Positions 39,224 through 49,510 of a stretch of DNA of 64,000 bases are shown piece by piece. The stretch lies in contig CACLMT010000004.1 in the NCBI GenBank assembly GCA_902608115.1, forward strand, positions 1-64,000, given 5' to 3'. Below the pieces are notes generated by a model. It was not told the DNA's origin. It did no database searches and saw nothing but the letters and a program-made list of their open reading frames with translations. Each line of letters begins with the position of its first letter. Within the stretch, counting starts at the first letter, position 1. Both the position numbers and the translations under genes were made by a program. This stretch comes from an uncultured SAR86 cluster bacterium (GTDB lineage Bacteria; Pseudomonadota; Gammaproteobacteria; Magnimaribacterales; D2472).

Positions 39224-42200
39224 CTAATTTATTGTAATAGACCCATCACCAAATAATCCTTGCAATAATTTAATATTTTCATTTGATGGTATCAACATAA
39301 ACTCATCTCCTAGTTCTATTATAGCTTCAGATTCTTGATGTAAAATTTTTAAATGTACTTTACAATTTCCATGTTGCCAAAAATCTCCGTTTAAGTTCCT
39401 CAAATCTCTCATTGAAGCTTGAATAGATTCATTTGATAGGTTTCTAGCATCTATAATTATTGCTCTTGATTCTTGTGTCATTTGAGATTCAATTGAAGAG
39501 ATTGTGGCAACTTTCATTTTATACATCCTTCTATTTAACTCTTTAGATTTATAATTATCTAGCTCCACAGAACCAGAAAAAATTAAAATTGAGTTTGTCT
39601 TTAATAGTAAATGATGTCTTTCTAAAACCTCTGTGTTAACAATACCCTCCATAGACCCAGTTCCATCATCAAAACTAATAAATGCAACTTGTTTTCGTGA
39701 TTTATCTTTGCTCTGTCTATACGAATTAAGCAGGCCAACAATTCTTACTCGTTTAAGTTCATCATTTATTTCACCTATAGAATGAGATCGCATATTACTA
39801 ATAATTTTTTCAATTGCTATCACAGGATGGCCAGAAAAATAAAACCCTAATGCATCACGCTCTTCATTCAGTAACTCTTCATTTGAAAGCTCTTTGGTAT
39901 TCACATACTTTGCATACGGATCAAAGTTTAAGTTTTCTTCAATGGAAGCAAACAAATCAGTAGTTCCTTCCATTTGAGCACTATTCTTTTGGCCCTCTCT
40001 AAGCATATCGTCCACGCAAGCCAAAGCAATTGACCTGGAAGGAGTTAATTCATCAAAGGCTCCTGCTTTAGTCAAAGCCTCAATTGATCTCTTACCTCCC
40101 AAATGAACATTAACTTTTTTTGTAAAATCAAAGAGATCTTTAAAGGATTTGTTTTGTCTAACATCCAAAACATGCTCAATAAATGAATCTGCGAGCCCTT
40201 TAATAGCACCTAATCCATATTCAATGTCTAAATTTTTATTTACATTAAAGTATTTGTTGCTTGTTTTGATATTGGGCTGTAATACATTAATTTTTAGTTC
40301 TTTGCACTCACTAATAAGAGTATTAATTTTATCGGTATTACTCAGCTCTGTAGATAGTACTGCCGCCATGAAATGTTCAGGGTAATAAGTTTTTAAGTAA
40401 GCGGTTTGATATGAAAGCATGGCATATGCTGCTGAATGAGATTTATTAAAACCATAACCAGCAAATTTCTCAATCAGATCGAAAATCTTTTCTGCTGTTA
40501 CTTTTTTTATTTCTTTATTAGCACAACCATCAACAAAAATTTGTCGTTGTTGTTCCATTTCCTCAACTTTCTTTTTACCCATGGCACGTCTTAAGATATC
40601 AGCTTGGCCAAGTGAATAACCTGCCAATACCTGAGCTGCTTGCATAACTTGCTCTTGATATAAAATAACCCCATAAGTTTCTGATAGGACTGGAGCTAAG
40701 AGTTTATGAGGAAATGTAACCTTGCTTTTACCATGCTTTCTATTTACAAATTCTTCATGCATACCAGACTCAAGAGGACCCGGTCTAAAAAGAGCTAATA
40801 AAGCAACAATTTCTTCAAATTTAGTTGGTTTTAATCTCCTAATGAGCTCTCTCATTCCTGTGGATTCAAGTTGAAAAATTGCAGTCGTCCTTCCTGATGC
40901 AAGCAATTCAAATACTTTTGGATCATCTAAAGATAAAGATTCTAAGTTTAACTTTTCTTCATTTTTATTAAATAAATATTCATTGATAGTTTTTACTGCT
41001 CGATCAATTACAGTTAGTGTTCTGAGTCCGAGAAAATCAAATTTTACTAAGCCAATAGCCTCAACATCATCTTTATCAAACTGAGTCATAACAGATTCAG
41101 ATTGGGGGTCAAAATATGTCGGACAAAAATCATCTATTGAGCCAGGAGCTATAACAATACCTCCAGCATGTTTGCCAACATTTCTAGCTATGCCTTCTAG
41201 CTTAAATGCTAGATCAATAATTTCAGACACCTCCCCTTCATCCTGGATCATTTTCTTAAAAATAGGCTGATTATTTATAGCTTTCTCAAGAGTCATACCT
41301 GGTTCAAATGGAATCATTTTAGAAATCCTGTCACCTAATAAATATGGTTTTCCTAACGCTCTAGCAACATCTCTTACTACGGCTCTAGCAGCCATAGTCC
41401 CAAAAGTTGCTATTTGAGAAACGGCATCTTTTCCATATTTTTTACTAACATAATCAATAACCCTATCTCGTTTATCCATACAAAAATCAATATCAAAATC
41501 GGGCATTGAAATACGCTCTGGATTTATGAATCTCTCAAAAAGTAAATTATGCTCAATAGGATCCAAGGCAGTTATTCCAAGGGCAAAAGCAACAAGCGAA
41601 CCCGCGCCTGAGCCTCGACCTGGACCTACTGGTACATCATTACTTTTTGACCATTGAATAAAATCTGCAACTATCAAGAAATAACTTGAAAAACCTGTAG
41701 CATGGATTTGAGCCAATTCGTAATCTAAACGTTCCTGATAGGTATATTGTTTTTTTACATCAAAATCTTGAATAATTTTTTGTAGTTTAGAGTTAGATAG
41801 TTCTGAAAGAAAAGAATTAAAATCATGGTTATCAGGCACTGGATATTCAGGTAAAAAATACTCATCAGTGGTAAATGAAACATTACATTTTTGAGAGATA
41901 CGTAGAGTGTTATCAAATAAGATGTCAAGATCAAAATTACTAAAAAGATCTCTCATCTCTTTTGTAGATTTAAAAAATTGTTCAGTGGTGTAGTTTTTCT
42001 CTCTATTTGAATCATTAAGAGTTATACCAGTATTGATACACACTTTTGTCTCATGAATTTCAAAGTCTTCTCTTCGTGAAAACATCACATCATTTGTTGC
42101 AATAACTGGGATGCTAAGCTCATATGCTAATGGTAAAATATGCTTAATAAACTCATCTTCATGACCTCTGCCTATTTTTTGTACTTCTATACAAAAATCA

Positions 42201-42679
42201 TCTTTAAAAACATCCCTAAATTGAATTAATTCATCCTTTAATTCTTTAATTTTCTTTTGCTTAAAGAGGTTAAAAATATTAGAACGGTTTCCCCCTGAAA
42301 TAACTATAATACCTTCATGAGCAGAGCTAAATTGTTTAAGTGAAATGAGTACCTTTCCTTTTTTTTGTTGTAATTGAGCCAAAGACATAAGCTTCATCAA
42401 GGACTTTAAACCTTCATTATTCTTTGCTAAACAAAGAATTTCTCCCTCGTTGGCATCTGGAGATATAAGGTTCAAAATTGTTCCGCCAATAGGTTTAATT
42501 CCAGCAGCTTCAGCTTGCTTAAAAAATTTAACCATACCAAACATATTGCTCAAATCAGTTAAGGCGACAGCTGGCATGTTAAGTTTTTCTGCATTAGCAA
42601 CTATTTCATTAATCCTTAAAAGACCTCTGGAAATGCTATATTCTGATGAAACTCTTAAGTGGATAAATTGAGCAGTCAT
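39224..42679 (-). CDS. dnaE: DNA polymerase III subunit alpha
   Basis: PHP domain start; GPGRGSGAGSLVAFALGIT; PDFDIDFCMDKRDRVIDYV; OB-fold C-terminal region. Confidence 0.97.
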   Translation of the reverse strand: MTAQFIHLRVSSEYSISRGLLRINEIVANAEKLNMPAVALTDLSNMFGMVKFFKQAEAAGIKPIGGTILNLISPDANEGEILCLAKNNEGLKSLMKLMSLAQLQQKKGKVLISLKQFSSAHEGIIVISGGNRSNIFNLFKQKKIKELKDELIQFRDVFKDDFCIEVQKIGRGHEDEFIKHILPLAYELSIPVIATNDVMFSRREDFEIHETKVCINTGITLNDSNREKNYTTEQFFKSTKEMRDLFSNFDLDILFDNTLRISQKCNVSFTTDEYFLPEYPVPDNHDFNSFLSELSNSKLQKIIQDFDVKKQYTYQERLDYELAQIHATGFSSYFLIVADFIQWSKSNDVPVGPGRGSGAGSLVAFALGITALDPIEHNLLFERFINPERISMPDFDIDFCMDKRDRVIDYVSKKYGKDAVSQIATFGTMAARAVVRDVARALGKPYLLGDRISKMIPFEPGMTLEKAINNQPIFKKMIQDEGEVSEIIDLAFKLEGIARNVGKHAGGIVIAPGSIDDFCPTYFDPQSESVMTQFDKDDVEAIGLVKFDFLGLRTLTVIDRAVKTINEYLFNKNEEKLNLESLSLDDPKVFELLASGRTTAIFQLESTGMRELIRRLKPTKFEEIVALLALFRPGPLESGMHEEFVNRKHGKSKVTFPHKLLAPVLSETYGVILYQEQVMQAAQVLAGYSLGQADILRRAMGKKKVEEMEQQRQIFVDGCANKEIKKVTAEKIFDLIEKFAGYGFNKSHSAAYAMLSYQTAYLKTYYPEHFMAAVLSTELSNTDKINTLISECKELKINVLQPNIKTSNKYFNVNKNLDIEYGLGAIKGLADSFIEHVLDVRQNKSFKDLFDFTKKVNVHLGGKRSIEALTKAGAFDELTPSRSIALACVDDMLREGQKNSAQMEGTTDLFASIEENLNFDPYAKYVNTKELSNEELLNEERDALGFYFSGHPVIAIEKIISNMRSHSIGEINDELKRVRIVGLLNSYRQSKDKSRKQVAFISFDDGTGSMEGIVNTEVLERHHLLLKTNSILIFSGSVELDNYKSKELNRRMYKMKVATISSIESQMTQESRAIIIDARNLSNESIQASMRDLRNLNGDFWQHGNCKVHLKILHQESEAIIELGDEFMLIPSNENIKLLQGLFGDGSITIN

Positions 42680-42681
42680 GT

Positions 42682-43224
42682 TTATGTCAAAACCCCTTTA
42701 TATGAAAGTCTGTGAAAACTTGTATATCCATGATCTTTCAATGCATTTAGATGTTGCTTTGTCCCATAACCTTTATTGTTTGCAAAACCATAAACTGGAA
42801 ATTTTTTATCAAGTTTCTTCATGAACTCATCTCTATGTACCTTTGCAATAATTGAAGCAGCTGAGATCTCTTTTATTAGCTTATCGCCCCGAACAATTGC
42901 CTTACAATTTACACCTACATCTGGGATAAATTTCCCATCAACATAAACTATATCAGGTACGATGGGTAATTTTATTATAGCCTCTTGCATGGCTTTCAAT
43001 GATGCGTGATGTATATTAATTGTATCTATTTCATTATTATCCACACTAGCTAGAGTAAAAACTGAATCTCTTTTTATAATCTTAGAGAGAGTTTCTCTTT
43101 TTTTGATTGATAACAACTTAGAATCTTTTAAATCTTCTATTGGATGATTTAATATGACCGCTGCTGCCGTGACAGGACCTGCTAAACAACCACGTCCTAC
43201 TTCATCTACCCCTGCAATAATCAC
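42682..43224 (-). CDS. rnhB: Ribonuclease HII
   Basis: AGVDEVGRGCLAGPVTAAAVIL; ISAASIIAKVHRDEFM. Confidence 0.95.
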   Translation of the reverse strand: MIIAGVDEVGRGCLAGPVTAAAVILNHPIEDLKDSKLLSIKKRETLSKIIKRDSVFTLASVDNNEIDTINIHHASLKAMQEAIIKLPIVPDIVYVDGKFIPDVGVNCKAIVRGDKLIKEISAASIIAKVHRDEFMKKLDKKFPVYGFANNKGYGTKQHLNALKDHGYTSFHRLSYKGVLT

Positions 43225-44345
43225 ATCGAAGAGCTAATAAATTTTGCAGCCGCCATAAAACCCTCGCCTCTCATTGCATGCTTTATTTCTTGAAGAGAAG
43301 ATTTATATTTCTTCGTCTTAATATTTAACTCTTTGTAGCTTTCAACAACTTTTTGAACAGACAATCCTTTTTGAACTAACTCAGGAAATAAATGTTTTTG
43401 TAAAAGGAGATTAGGAAGACCTATAAAAGGAGTCTTAATCATTCTGCTTAAAATTGCATAATTAAGCTTGTTAGTCTTGTAACAAATTATTGGCAAAGAG
43501 CCCAAAACTACTGCTTCAAGCGAAGCAGTCCCTGACGTCACAATTGAAAAATCAGAAACTGAAAGAAAATCCTTAGAAGCATTAATTGAAACTTTATGTT
43601 TAATTTCGGAAAGCCCCTTAAATGAATAAATCATTGAAGCTAATACTTCATTTGGAGCTGGAATTAAAAAAAATACATTTGGATTATGAATAGATATCTC
43701 TTGTGCGGCTTGAATAAAAATAGGCATCATATGAGAAATCTCGCTTTTCCTACTACCTGGCAAAATGCTAATAAAATCCTTGGAATGACTTAATTGGTAA
43801 TGACTCATTACCTCTTTGAAATCACTTGGTTTAAAATCGCTAAAAGGATGGCCTAAAAAGAAACTTGAAATATTTTTTTTATTATAAAATTCATGTTCAA
43901 ATTTAAATAAACACATGGTGATATCAATATATGAATCAATGGCTGTTAATCTATTTTCTCTCCAACCCCAGACTGATGGACTCACTACTTGAACAGTTTT
44001 TACATGATCTGTCTTTAATTTCTTATGAAAGAACATATTAAAATCTGGAGAATCGACCCCAATGAATAAATCTATACCTTCATTGATAAAAAGCTTTAAA
44101 AGTTTTTTCCTTATAGAAAGAATTCTCGGTAAGTTAATTATAGGCTCAATAAGACCCATAACCTGCAAGTCTTGATAATTAACTGATGCTGGACTTGAGA
44201 TATTAAACGAGCTAACTTCAGGCCCACCAATACCATAAACCTTTAGCTTATAAAGCTGTTGAAGAGATTCTAAAAGCTTTGCGCCAAGACGATCACCTGA
44301 ATGTTCTGCAGCGATAATTCCTATCTTTAATGTTTCTTTGGTCAC
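43221..44345 (-). CDS. lpxB: Lipid-A-disaccharide synthase
   Basis: AAEHSGDRLGAKLLESL; SPSVWGWRENR; LPGSRKSEI; TSGTASLEAVVLGSLPIICYK. Confidence 0.95.
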   Translation of the reverse strand: MTKETLKIGIIAAEHSGDRLGAKLLESLQQLYKLKVYGIGGPEVSSFNISSPASVNYQDLQVMGLIEPIINLPRILSIRKKLLKLFINEGIDLFIGVDSPDFNMFFHKKLKTDHVKTVQVVSPSVWGWRENRLTAIDSYIDITMCLFKFEHEFYNKKNISSFFLGHPFSDFKPSDFKEVMSHYQLSHSKDFISILPGSRKSEISHMMPIFIQAAQEISIHNPNVFFLIPAPNEVLASMIYSFKGLSEIKHKVSINASKDFLSVSDFSIVTSGTASLEAVVLGSLPIICYKTNKLNYAILSRMIKTPFIGLPNLLLQKHLFPELVQKGLSVQKVVESYKELNIKTKKYKSSLQEIKHAMRGEGFMAAAKFISSSM

Positions 44346-45116
44346 CTATCTCAGTATGCCCCTTTCCGAATTCTCAAGGGAAGCAATAAAAGCCTCCAAG
44401 GCTGGGTGTGATTGAGAATTTAACTCATGAAGATGTTTAATTGCATCTTCTAATGAATAGCCTTTTCTATATACAACTCTATAAGCCTTTTTAATTAGAT
44501 TAATGCTTTCAGTATCAAAATTATTTCTCTGCATACCTATAGAATTTAATCCAATAGGTCTAGCAGGATTTGCAGCTACTTTTACAAAAGCAGGGACATC
44601 CATTGTAATGATAGTATTTAAACCAGTAAATGAATAATCGCCTAACTTACAAAACTGATGAACCAAAGTAAATGCACCAAGAGTTAGGTAATTTCCAAGA
44701 GTAACATGTCCTGCTAATCCAGCTGAATTAGCAAATACATTATAATTTCCAACCACACAATCATGAGCAACATGCGTATAAGCCATAAATAAATTTCCAT
44801 CCCCAATCACTGTCTTTGATTTATCTTGAATTGTGCCCCTATGTACGGTAATGCCTTCTCTAAAAATATTTGATTTACCGATTTCTAAAGATGTTTCTTC
44901 TCCTTGATATTTTTTATCTGGCGTATCCTCTCCAATCGTAGAAAATTGGTAAAATATGTTTCCTTCATCAATTCTTGTTGGTCCCTTAATAACCACATGA
45001 GAATGCAGAATGCAATTAGGGCCAATTTCTACATTAGGTCCTATTACACAAAAAGGTCCTACCGATACAGATTCATGTATTTTTGCTGAAGGATCAATTA
45101 CTGATTTCGAATTCAT
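44346..45116 (-). CDS. lpxA: UDP-N-acetylglucosamine acyltransferase
   Basis: Hexapeptide repeats; AYTHVAHDCVVGNYNVFANSAGLAGHVTLGNY; between fabZ and lpxB. Confidence 0.96.
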   Translation of the reverse strand: MNSKSVIDPSAKIHESVSVGPFCVIGPNVEIGPNCILHSHVVIKGPTRIDEGNIFYQFSTIGEDTPDKKYQGEETSLEIGKSNIFREGITVHRGTIQDKSKTVIGDGNLFMAYTHVAHDCVVGNYNVFANSAGLAGHVTLGNYLTLGAFTLVHQFCKLGDYSFTGLNTIITMDVPAFVKVAANPARPIGLNSIGMQRNNFDTESINLIKKAYRVVYRKGYSLEDAIKHLHELNSQSHPALEAFIASLENSERGILR

Positions 45117-45117
45117 A

Positions 45118-45558
45118 TTATTTTGGTCGATCTGCGCATAAGATTATTGCTTCGCAAACATTCTTACCTTCTACATCTGCCGAGCAATCAAATTTCCAGA
45201 TCCCTTTCTTCTCAGACATGATGCTTGCGTGTAAATTAACTACATCCCCAGGGATCACTGGATTCTTAAATCTCACTTTATCTACTCCAGCAAAATAATA
45301 AATACTCCCCTCTTCGGGTGTCTTATCCATGGTCATAAAACCTAAAATTCCAGCCGCTTGAGCTAGGGCTTCTATAATTAAAACCCCTGGCATTACTGGT
45401 TTATTTGGAAAATGTCCATTAAAAAAATCTTCATTAATAGCTACATTTTTTTGTGCATGGATCTTTTTACCAAGATCAACTGAAACAATCTTATCAACAA
45501 ATAAAAATGGATACCTATGAGGTAAATGCTTGATTACATCTGAAAAATCATAAGTCAT
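45118..45558 (-). CDS. fabZ: 3-hydroxyacyl-ACP dehydratase FabZ
   Basis: LPHRYPFLFVDKI; FFNGHFPNKPVMPGVLIIEALAQAAG. Confidence 0.97.
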   Translation of the reverse strand: MTYDFSDVIKHLPHRYPFLFVDKIVSVDLGKKIHAQKNVAINEDFFNGHFPNKPVMPGVLIIEALAQAAGILGFMTMDKTPEEGSIYYFAGVDKVRFKNPVIPGDVVNLHASIMSEKKGIWKFDCSADVEGKNVCEAIILCADRPK

Positions 45559-46487
45559 TTAGATTTCCTCCTTTTAATAAAGATCGAAGATTTAGCCCAA
45601 TCCTTTTGATTTTGGGCAGGCATTATACCTATATAGTTTCCAGGTTTATCAATATTTTTAGTAATTAAAGTATGAGCGCCTATCATTACATTATCGCAAA
45701 TTTTTAAATGGCCTAGAATCCCTGATAATCCTCCCATCTGAAGATTTGTTCCTATCACGGTAGATCCTGCTATTGCACATGACGCAGCGATAGCAGAATT
45801 CTCTCCTAAAATTACATTGTGGGCAATATGAACTTGGTTATCGAGCTTCACTCCATCATGAATCTCTGTATCTTCTATAGCACCTCTATCTATGGTACAG
45901 GAAGCACCTATCTCAACATTACTTCCAATTACCAATCTTCCAAGTTGCTCTATTTTAATGAAGCCATTTGAATCTGATGCATACCCAAAACCATCTGAAC
46001 CAAGCACGCTATTAAAATGCACTGTCGTATCATTTCCAATGTCTACATTCATTACTAAAGATGAATTAGCATGAATAACTGATCTTTCTCCAATGACGCA
46101 TCCCGGTCCAATATAAACATTTGACCCGATAATTGCAGTGTCATGAACTTTAGAAGATTTGTGAATATAGCATGAAGTTTTTATATCAGAATATGGATTC
46201 TTCTTAGAAATAAACATAGAAGATAAGACTGCATATGCTGTATAAGGATCTTTAACAATGATGCCTGCGCATTTTAAGTCTTTTGCATTTTCTTGATTTA
46301 CAATAACTGCAGAAGCTTTCGTGCTAGAAAGGAACCTTTTATATTTTGGATTTGCTAAAAAAGAAATACATCCCTTAGATGCATTTTGTATTGTACAAAT
46401 TGAATCTATCTTAATACTTGGATCGCCAAGAATTTCGCCATCAACCTCATCGGCTAAATCTTGCAGGCTATATAATGGCCCTGACAA
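45555..46487 (-). CDS. lpxD: UDP-3-O-acyl-glucosamine N-acyltransferase
   Basis: LpxD N-domain ISFLANPKYKRFL plus hexapeptide repeats. Confidence 0.96.
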   Translation of the reverse strand: MSGPLYSLQDLADEVDGEILGDPSIKIDSICTIQNASKGCISFLANPKYKRFLSSTKASAVIVNQENAKDLKCAGIIVKDPYTAYAVLSSMFISKKNPYSDIKTSCYIHKSSKVHDTAIIGSNVYIGPGCVIGERSVIHANSSLVMNVDIGNDTTVHFNSVLGSDGFGYASDSNGFIKIEQLGRLVIGSNVEIGASCTIDRGAIEDTEIHDGVKLDNQVHIAHNVILGENSAIAASCAIAGSTVIGTNLQMGGLSGILGHLKICDNVMIGAHTLITKNIDKPGNYIGIMPAQNQKDWAKSSIFIKRRKSK

Positions 46488-46492
46488 ATCTA

Positions 46493-47026
46493 TTATTTTT
46501 TATCTGTACCTTCTGCTGCTGCTACATCAAGCATTGAAGTTACATCATCTGTAAGATCAAGTGAAGTATCAGCAAAAAGTACATTTTCTCTTCCGAGAAG
46601 CAGTTTAATTTCTTTAGCAGCAATTAACTCGCTAAGTATCTTCTGCAAAGATGGGTTTAAATCTCTAAATACCTTTTCAGCTGTCTCATTTTGTTCAGCT
46701 TGAATTTTACCCATAATAAATTCTAAATCCTTTGATTTTTCCTGAATATCTCTCTGCATATCAGCAATTTCTTCTTGAGAAAGAGTTTCAGCATCTTTTT
46801 GAAGTTTTTCTGCTAAAGACTGGCGTTCTGATTGTAGTAATTTTGCCTTTTCAACATTTCCAGCATATTCACTCTCTTCCTCAAGAGCTTTAAATGCATC
46901 ATTTGCGATCTGTGTGGCTAAAACAGCTGTTCTCATATCAATGACTGCTGCCCGTTCTACAGAAAGCAATGGAACAGATACTAATAGACTTATCAATAAT
47001 GCCGGTATAAATAATAATTTTTTCAT
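46493..47026 (-). CDS. skp: Periplasmic chaperone Skp/OmpH
   Basis: Signal peptide, coiled-coil OmpH-like region, between bamA and lpxD. Confidence 0.85.
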   Translation of the reverse strand: MKKLLFIPALLISLLVSVPLLSVERAAVIDMRTAVLATQIANDAFKALEEESEYAGNVEKAKLLQSERQSLAEKLQKDAETLSQEEIADMQRDIQEKSKDLEFIMGKIQAEQNETAEKVFRDLNPSLQKILSELIAAKEIKLLLGRENVLFADTSLDLTDDVTSMLDVAAAEGTDKK

Positions 47027-47089
47027 CTTTAACCCCGTAAATGGTTGTTCTATTTTATATGAATTGAAATAAAAAACACTAACAAATGT

Positions 47090-49501
47090 CTAAAACACAG
47101 TGCCGATGGTAAATTGGAATTCTTCTGTTCGATCATAAATTCCATCATTAAATGGTTGTGAGAAACTAAAACTCATCGGTCCAAACCCAGTAATCCAAGT
47201 AACCCCAAGCCCAACTGAATATCTTAGCTCATCCAATGAAGCCTCAAAACAATTTAACTGATAAGACTGGCAATCTGTAGAAAACACATTTCCAAAATCA
47301 AGAAAAAAGGCTGATCTCATTGATCTTTGATCTTCCACCATTGGCAAATTAAATATAAGCTGCAAGCTTCCTTCTATAAGCAAATTACCTCCAATTGGAT
47401 CTCTGATTTGTTGAAATGCATATGGATTTTGAGCTATTGAATCTGGGATGCCATCAAAATCAGTGTCAATAATTAAAGGGCATTCTTCTGTCACAGGATC
47501 AAACTCATAGCACGGAGATGGTGTTACTCTTGGGCCAAGTGTATTAGATTCAAAACCTCTAAGTGAACGAGGCCCACCTGAATAAAAATTTTCAAAAAAT
47601 GGGGTCTTCTTTGTATCTCCATAAGTGCCTATATACCCAATCTCTCCATCAAAACCAAAAACTAAATTTGAAAAACCTAAAGGTCGATAAAATTTTTGTC
47701 TTATATTTGTTTTGTAATATGTTAAATCACTGCCTGGAATAGTGACTTGTAGCATAAGGTCAGTAGATGAACCGTAGGTTGGGAACATACCTCGATTCAA
47801 TGTTATTCTTGACCAAACTGCTTGAGCTTTAAGAACGTCAAAAACTGTACCTTCTGATGCAAGAAAATCTGCAATCTCTCTTGCGGGCAATGATCCTGAA
47901 TCAATATCAGTATTGTCAAAATTTACATTCAAACCTACTCTCTGAGTATCACTTATCGGATATCCAAACTGAACTCCTGCACCCATAGAGTTAGTAAGAT
48001 AATTTGCTATATTGTATTCACCATAATCGGTCTCTCTAAAGTAAATACTGTACCCTCTACTCACGCCATCCATAGTAAAGTAAGGATCAAAAAATGAAAT
48101 ATTGTATGCTTCCTGATAAATGCTTTTGCTCACCCCAAGGTTAAATCTATTGCCTGTGCCAAGAAAATTATTATCTGCTAAATTCAAACCTATATTCATT
48201 CCAAAATCACTATAACCAATAGAACCACCAATGCTAGACGTGCTCTCTTCCTCTACCGTATATTCAATGTCAACTTGATCTTCTGTTCCAGGCACGGGAA
48301 TCGTTTCAACCTCAACCTCTTTAAAAAATCCCAATCTCTCTAATCTAATTTTTGAATTTTCAATTAAATTATCTGAAGCCCACGCTCCCTCAAATTGACG
48401 CATTTCTCTTCTAAGTACTTCATCATTTGTAAGATAATTTCCAGAAAAAAGAATTTTTCTAGCATAAGTTCTGTTACCAGGTTGAACAAGGAAAATAAGA
48501 GAAACGTTATTTGCATCTTCACTAACTTCTGGATTGCCTGTGACTTCAGCAAAAGTGTAACCCTCATTTCCAAGCAAATTAACAAAATATTCTTCTATCG
48601 AAGTAATCTGCGCTTGTGAATAAATCTGATCTTTTAAGCTCTCAACAATCGGAGTGTAAATAGCTTCGTCTAATGGCATTTCTCCAATTACATTTATTTC
48701 ATTGATTGAATATTGCTCTCCTTCAGAAATGCTCAATGTTATAAATACGTCCTTCTTATCCTTTGAGACAGAAACTTGGGAAGATTCTATGGAAAATTTA
48801 AGATAGCCTCTATCAAGATAGTAAGATTCTAAATTTTCAATATCGCCCTCAAGTTTTTCCTTTGAATATTTATCTTTATTTGAAAGGAACGAGTACCATT
48901 TACCCTCTTTAAGCTCAAAATCAATCATTAAATCTTCATCTGAGAAGAGCTCATTTCCAATAATATTTATTTTCTTAATTTTAGCGCTCTGACCTTCGTC
49001 AATAATAATTTTTAGTTCAATAGTATTTCTAGGTTTATCAATTGTTTCTATTTCAACACTTGCTCCATATCTTCCTTGAGAAGCGTATTGTCTAACAAGC
49101 TCACTTTTCATTCCCTCTAAAGTAGAGCGTTTATATACTTGCCCCTCTGCAATGCCAGCCCCCTCTAAACCCTTTAATAAATCTTCTGACTTTAATGCTT
49201 TATTTCCTTCCAATTCAATTGAAGAGATTGATGGTCTCTCTACAACGCTTATTATCAAAGCATTGCCATCTTTACCAATCTGAATATCATTAAATTGTGC
49301 AGTTGAAAATAATGCTCTTGAAATTTCAGAAACTTTACTTTGATTCATTTTATCCCCAACACTAACCGGAATAGCTGTAAAAATACTTCCAATGGAAACT
49401 CTTTGAAGCCCAACTATTCTTATATCTGTAATAAGGAATTCATCAAATGCAGCTGCAGAAAATGAGAATAATACAAAAATATATATGAAAAACTTTCTCA
49501 T
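47090..49501 (-). CDS. bamA: Outer membrane assembly factor BamA
   Basis: Five POTRA-like repeats; GGPRSLRGFESNTLGPR; terminal aromatic beta-strand FQFTIGTVF. Confidence 0.96.
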   Translation of the reverse strand: MRKFFIYIFVLFSFSAAAFDEFLITDIRIVGLQRVSIGSIFTAIPVSVGDKMNQSKVSEISRALFSTAQFNDIQIGKDGNALIISVVERPSISSIELEGNKALKSEDLLKGLEGAGIAEGQVYKRSTLEGMKSELVRQYASQGRYGASVEIETIDKPRNTIELKIIIDEGQSAKIKKINIIGNELFSDEDLMIDFELKEGKWYSFLSNKDKYSKEKLEGDIENLESYYLDRGYLKFSIESSQVSVSKDKKDVFITLSISEGEQYSINEINVIGEMPLDEAIYTPIVESLKDQIYSQAQITSIEEYFVNLLGNEGYTFAEVTGNPEVSEDANNVSLIFLVQPGNRTYARKILFSGNYLTNDEVLRREMRQFEGAWASDNLIENSKIRLERLGFFKEVEVETIPVPGTEDQVDIEYTVEEESTSSIGGSIGYSDFGMNIGLNLADNNFLGTGNRFNLGVSKSIYQEAYNISFFDPYFTMDGVSRGYSIYFRETDYGEYNIANYLTNSMGAGVQFGYPISDTQRVGLNVNFDNTDIDSGSLPAREIADFLASEGTVFDVLKAQAVWSRITLNRGMFPTYGSSTDLMLQVTIPGSDLTYYKTNIRQKFYRPLGFSNLVFGFDGEIGYIGTYGDTKKTPFFENFYSGGPRSLRGFESNTLGPRVTPSPCYEFDPVTEECPLIIDTDFDGIPDSIAQNPYAFQQIRDPIGGNLLIEGSLQLIFNLPMVEDQRSMRSAFFLDFGNVFSTDCQSYQLNCFEASLDELRYSVGLGVTWITGFGPMSFSFSQPFNDGIYDRTEEFQFTIGTVF

Positions 49502-49510
49502 TTTTTAACT

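Noticed and set aside
45892-46074. Plus ORF inside lpxD
   Set aside because: Shadow ORF against hexapeptide-repeat coding
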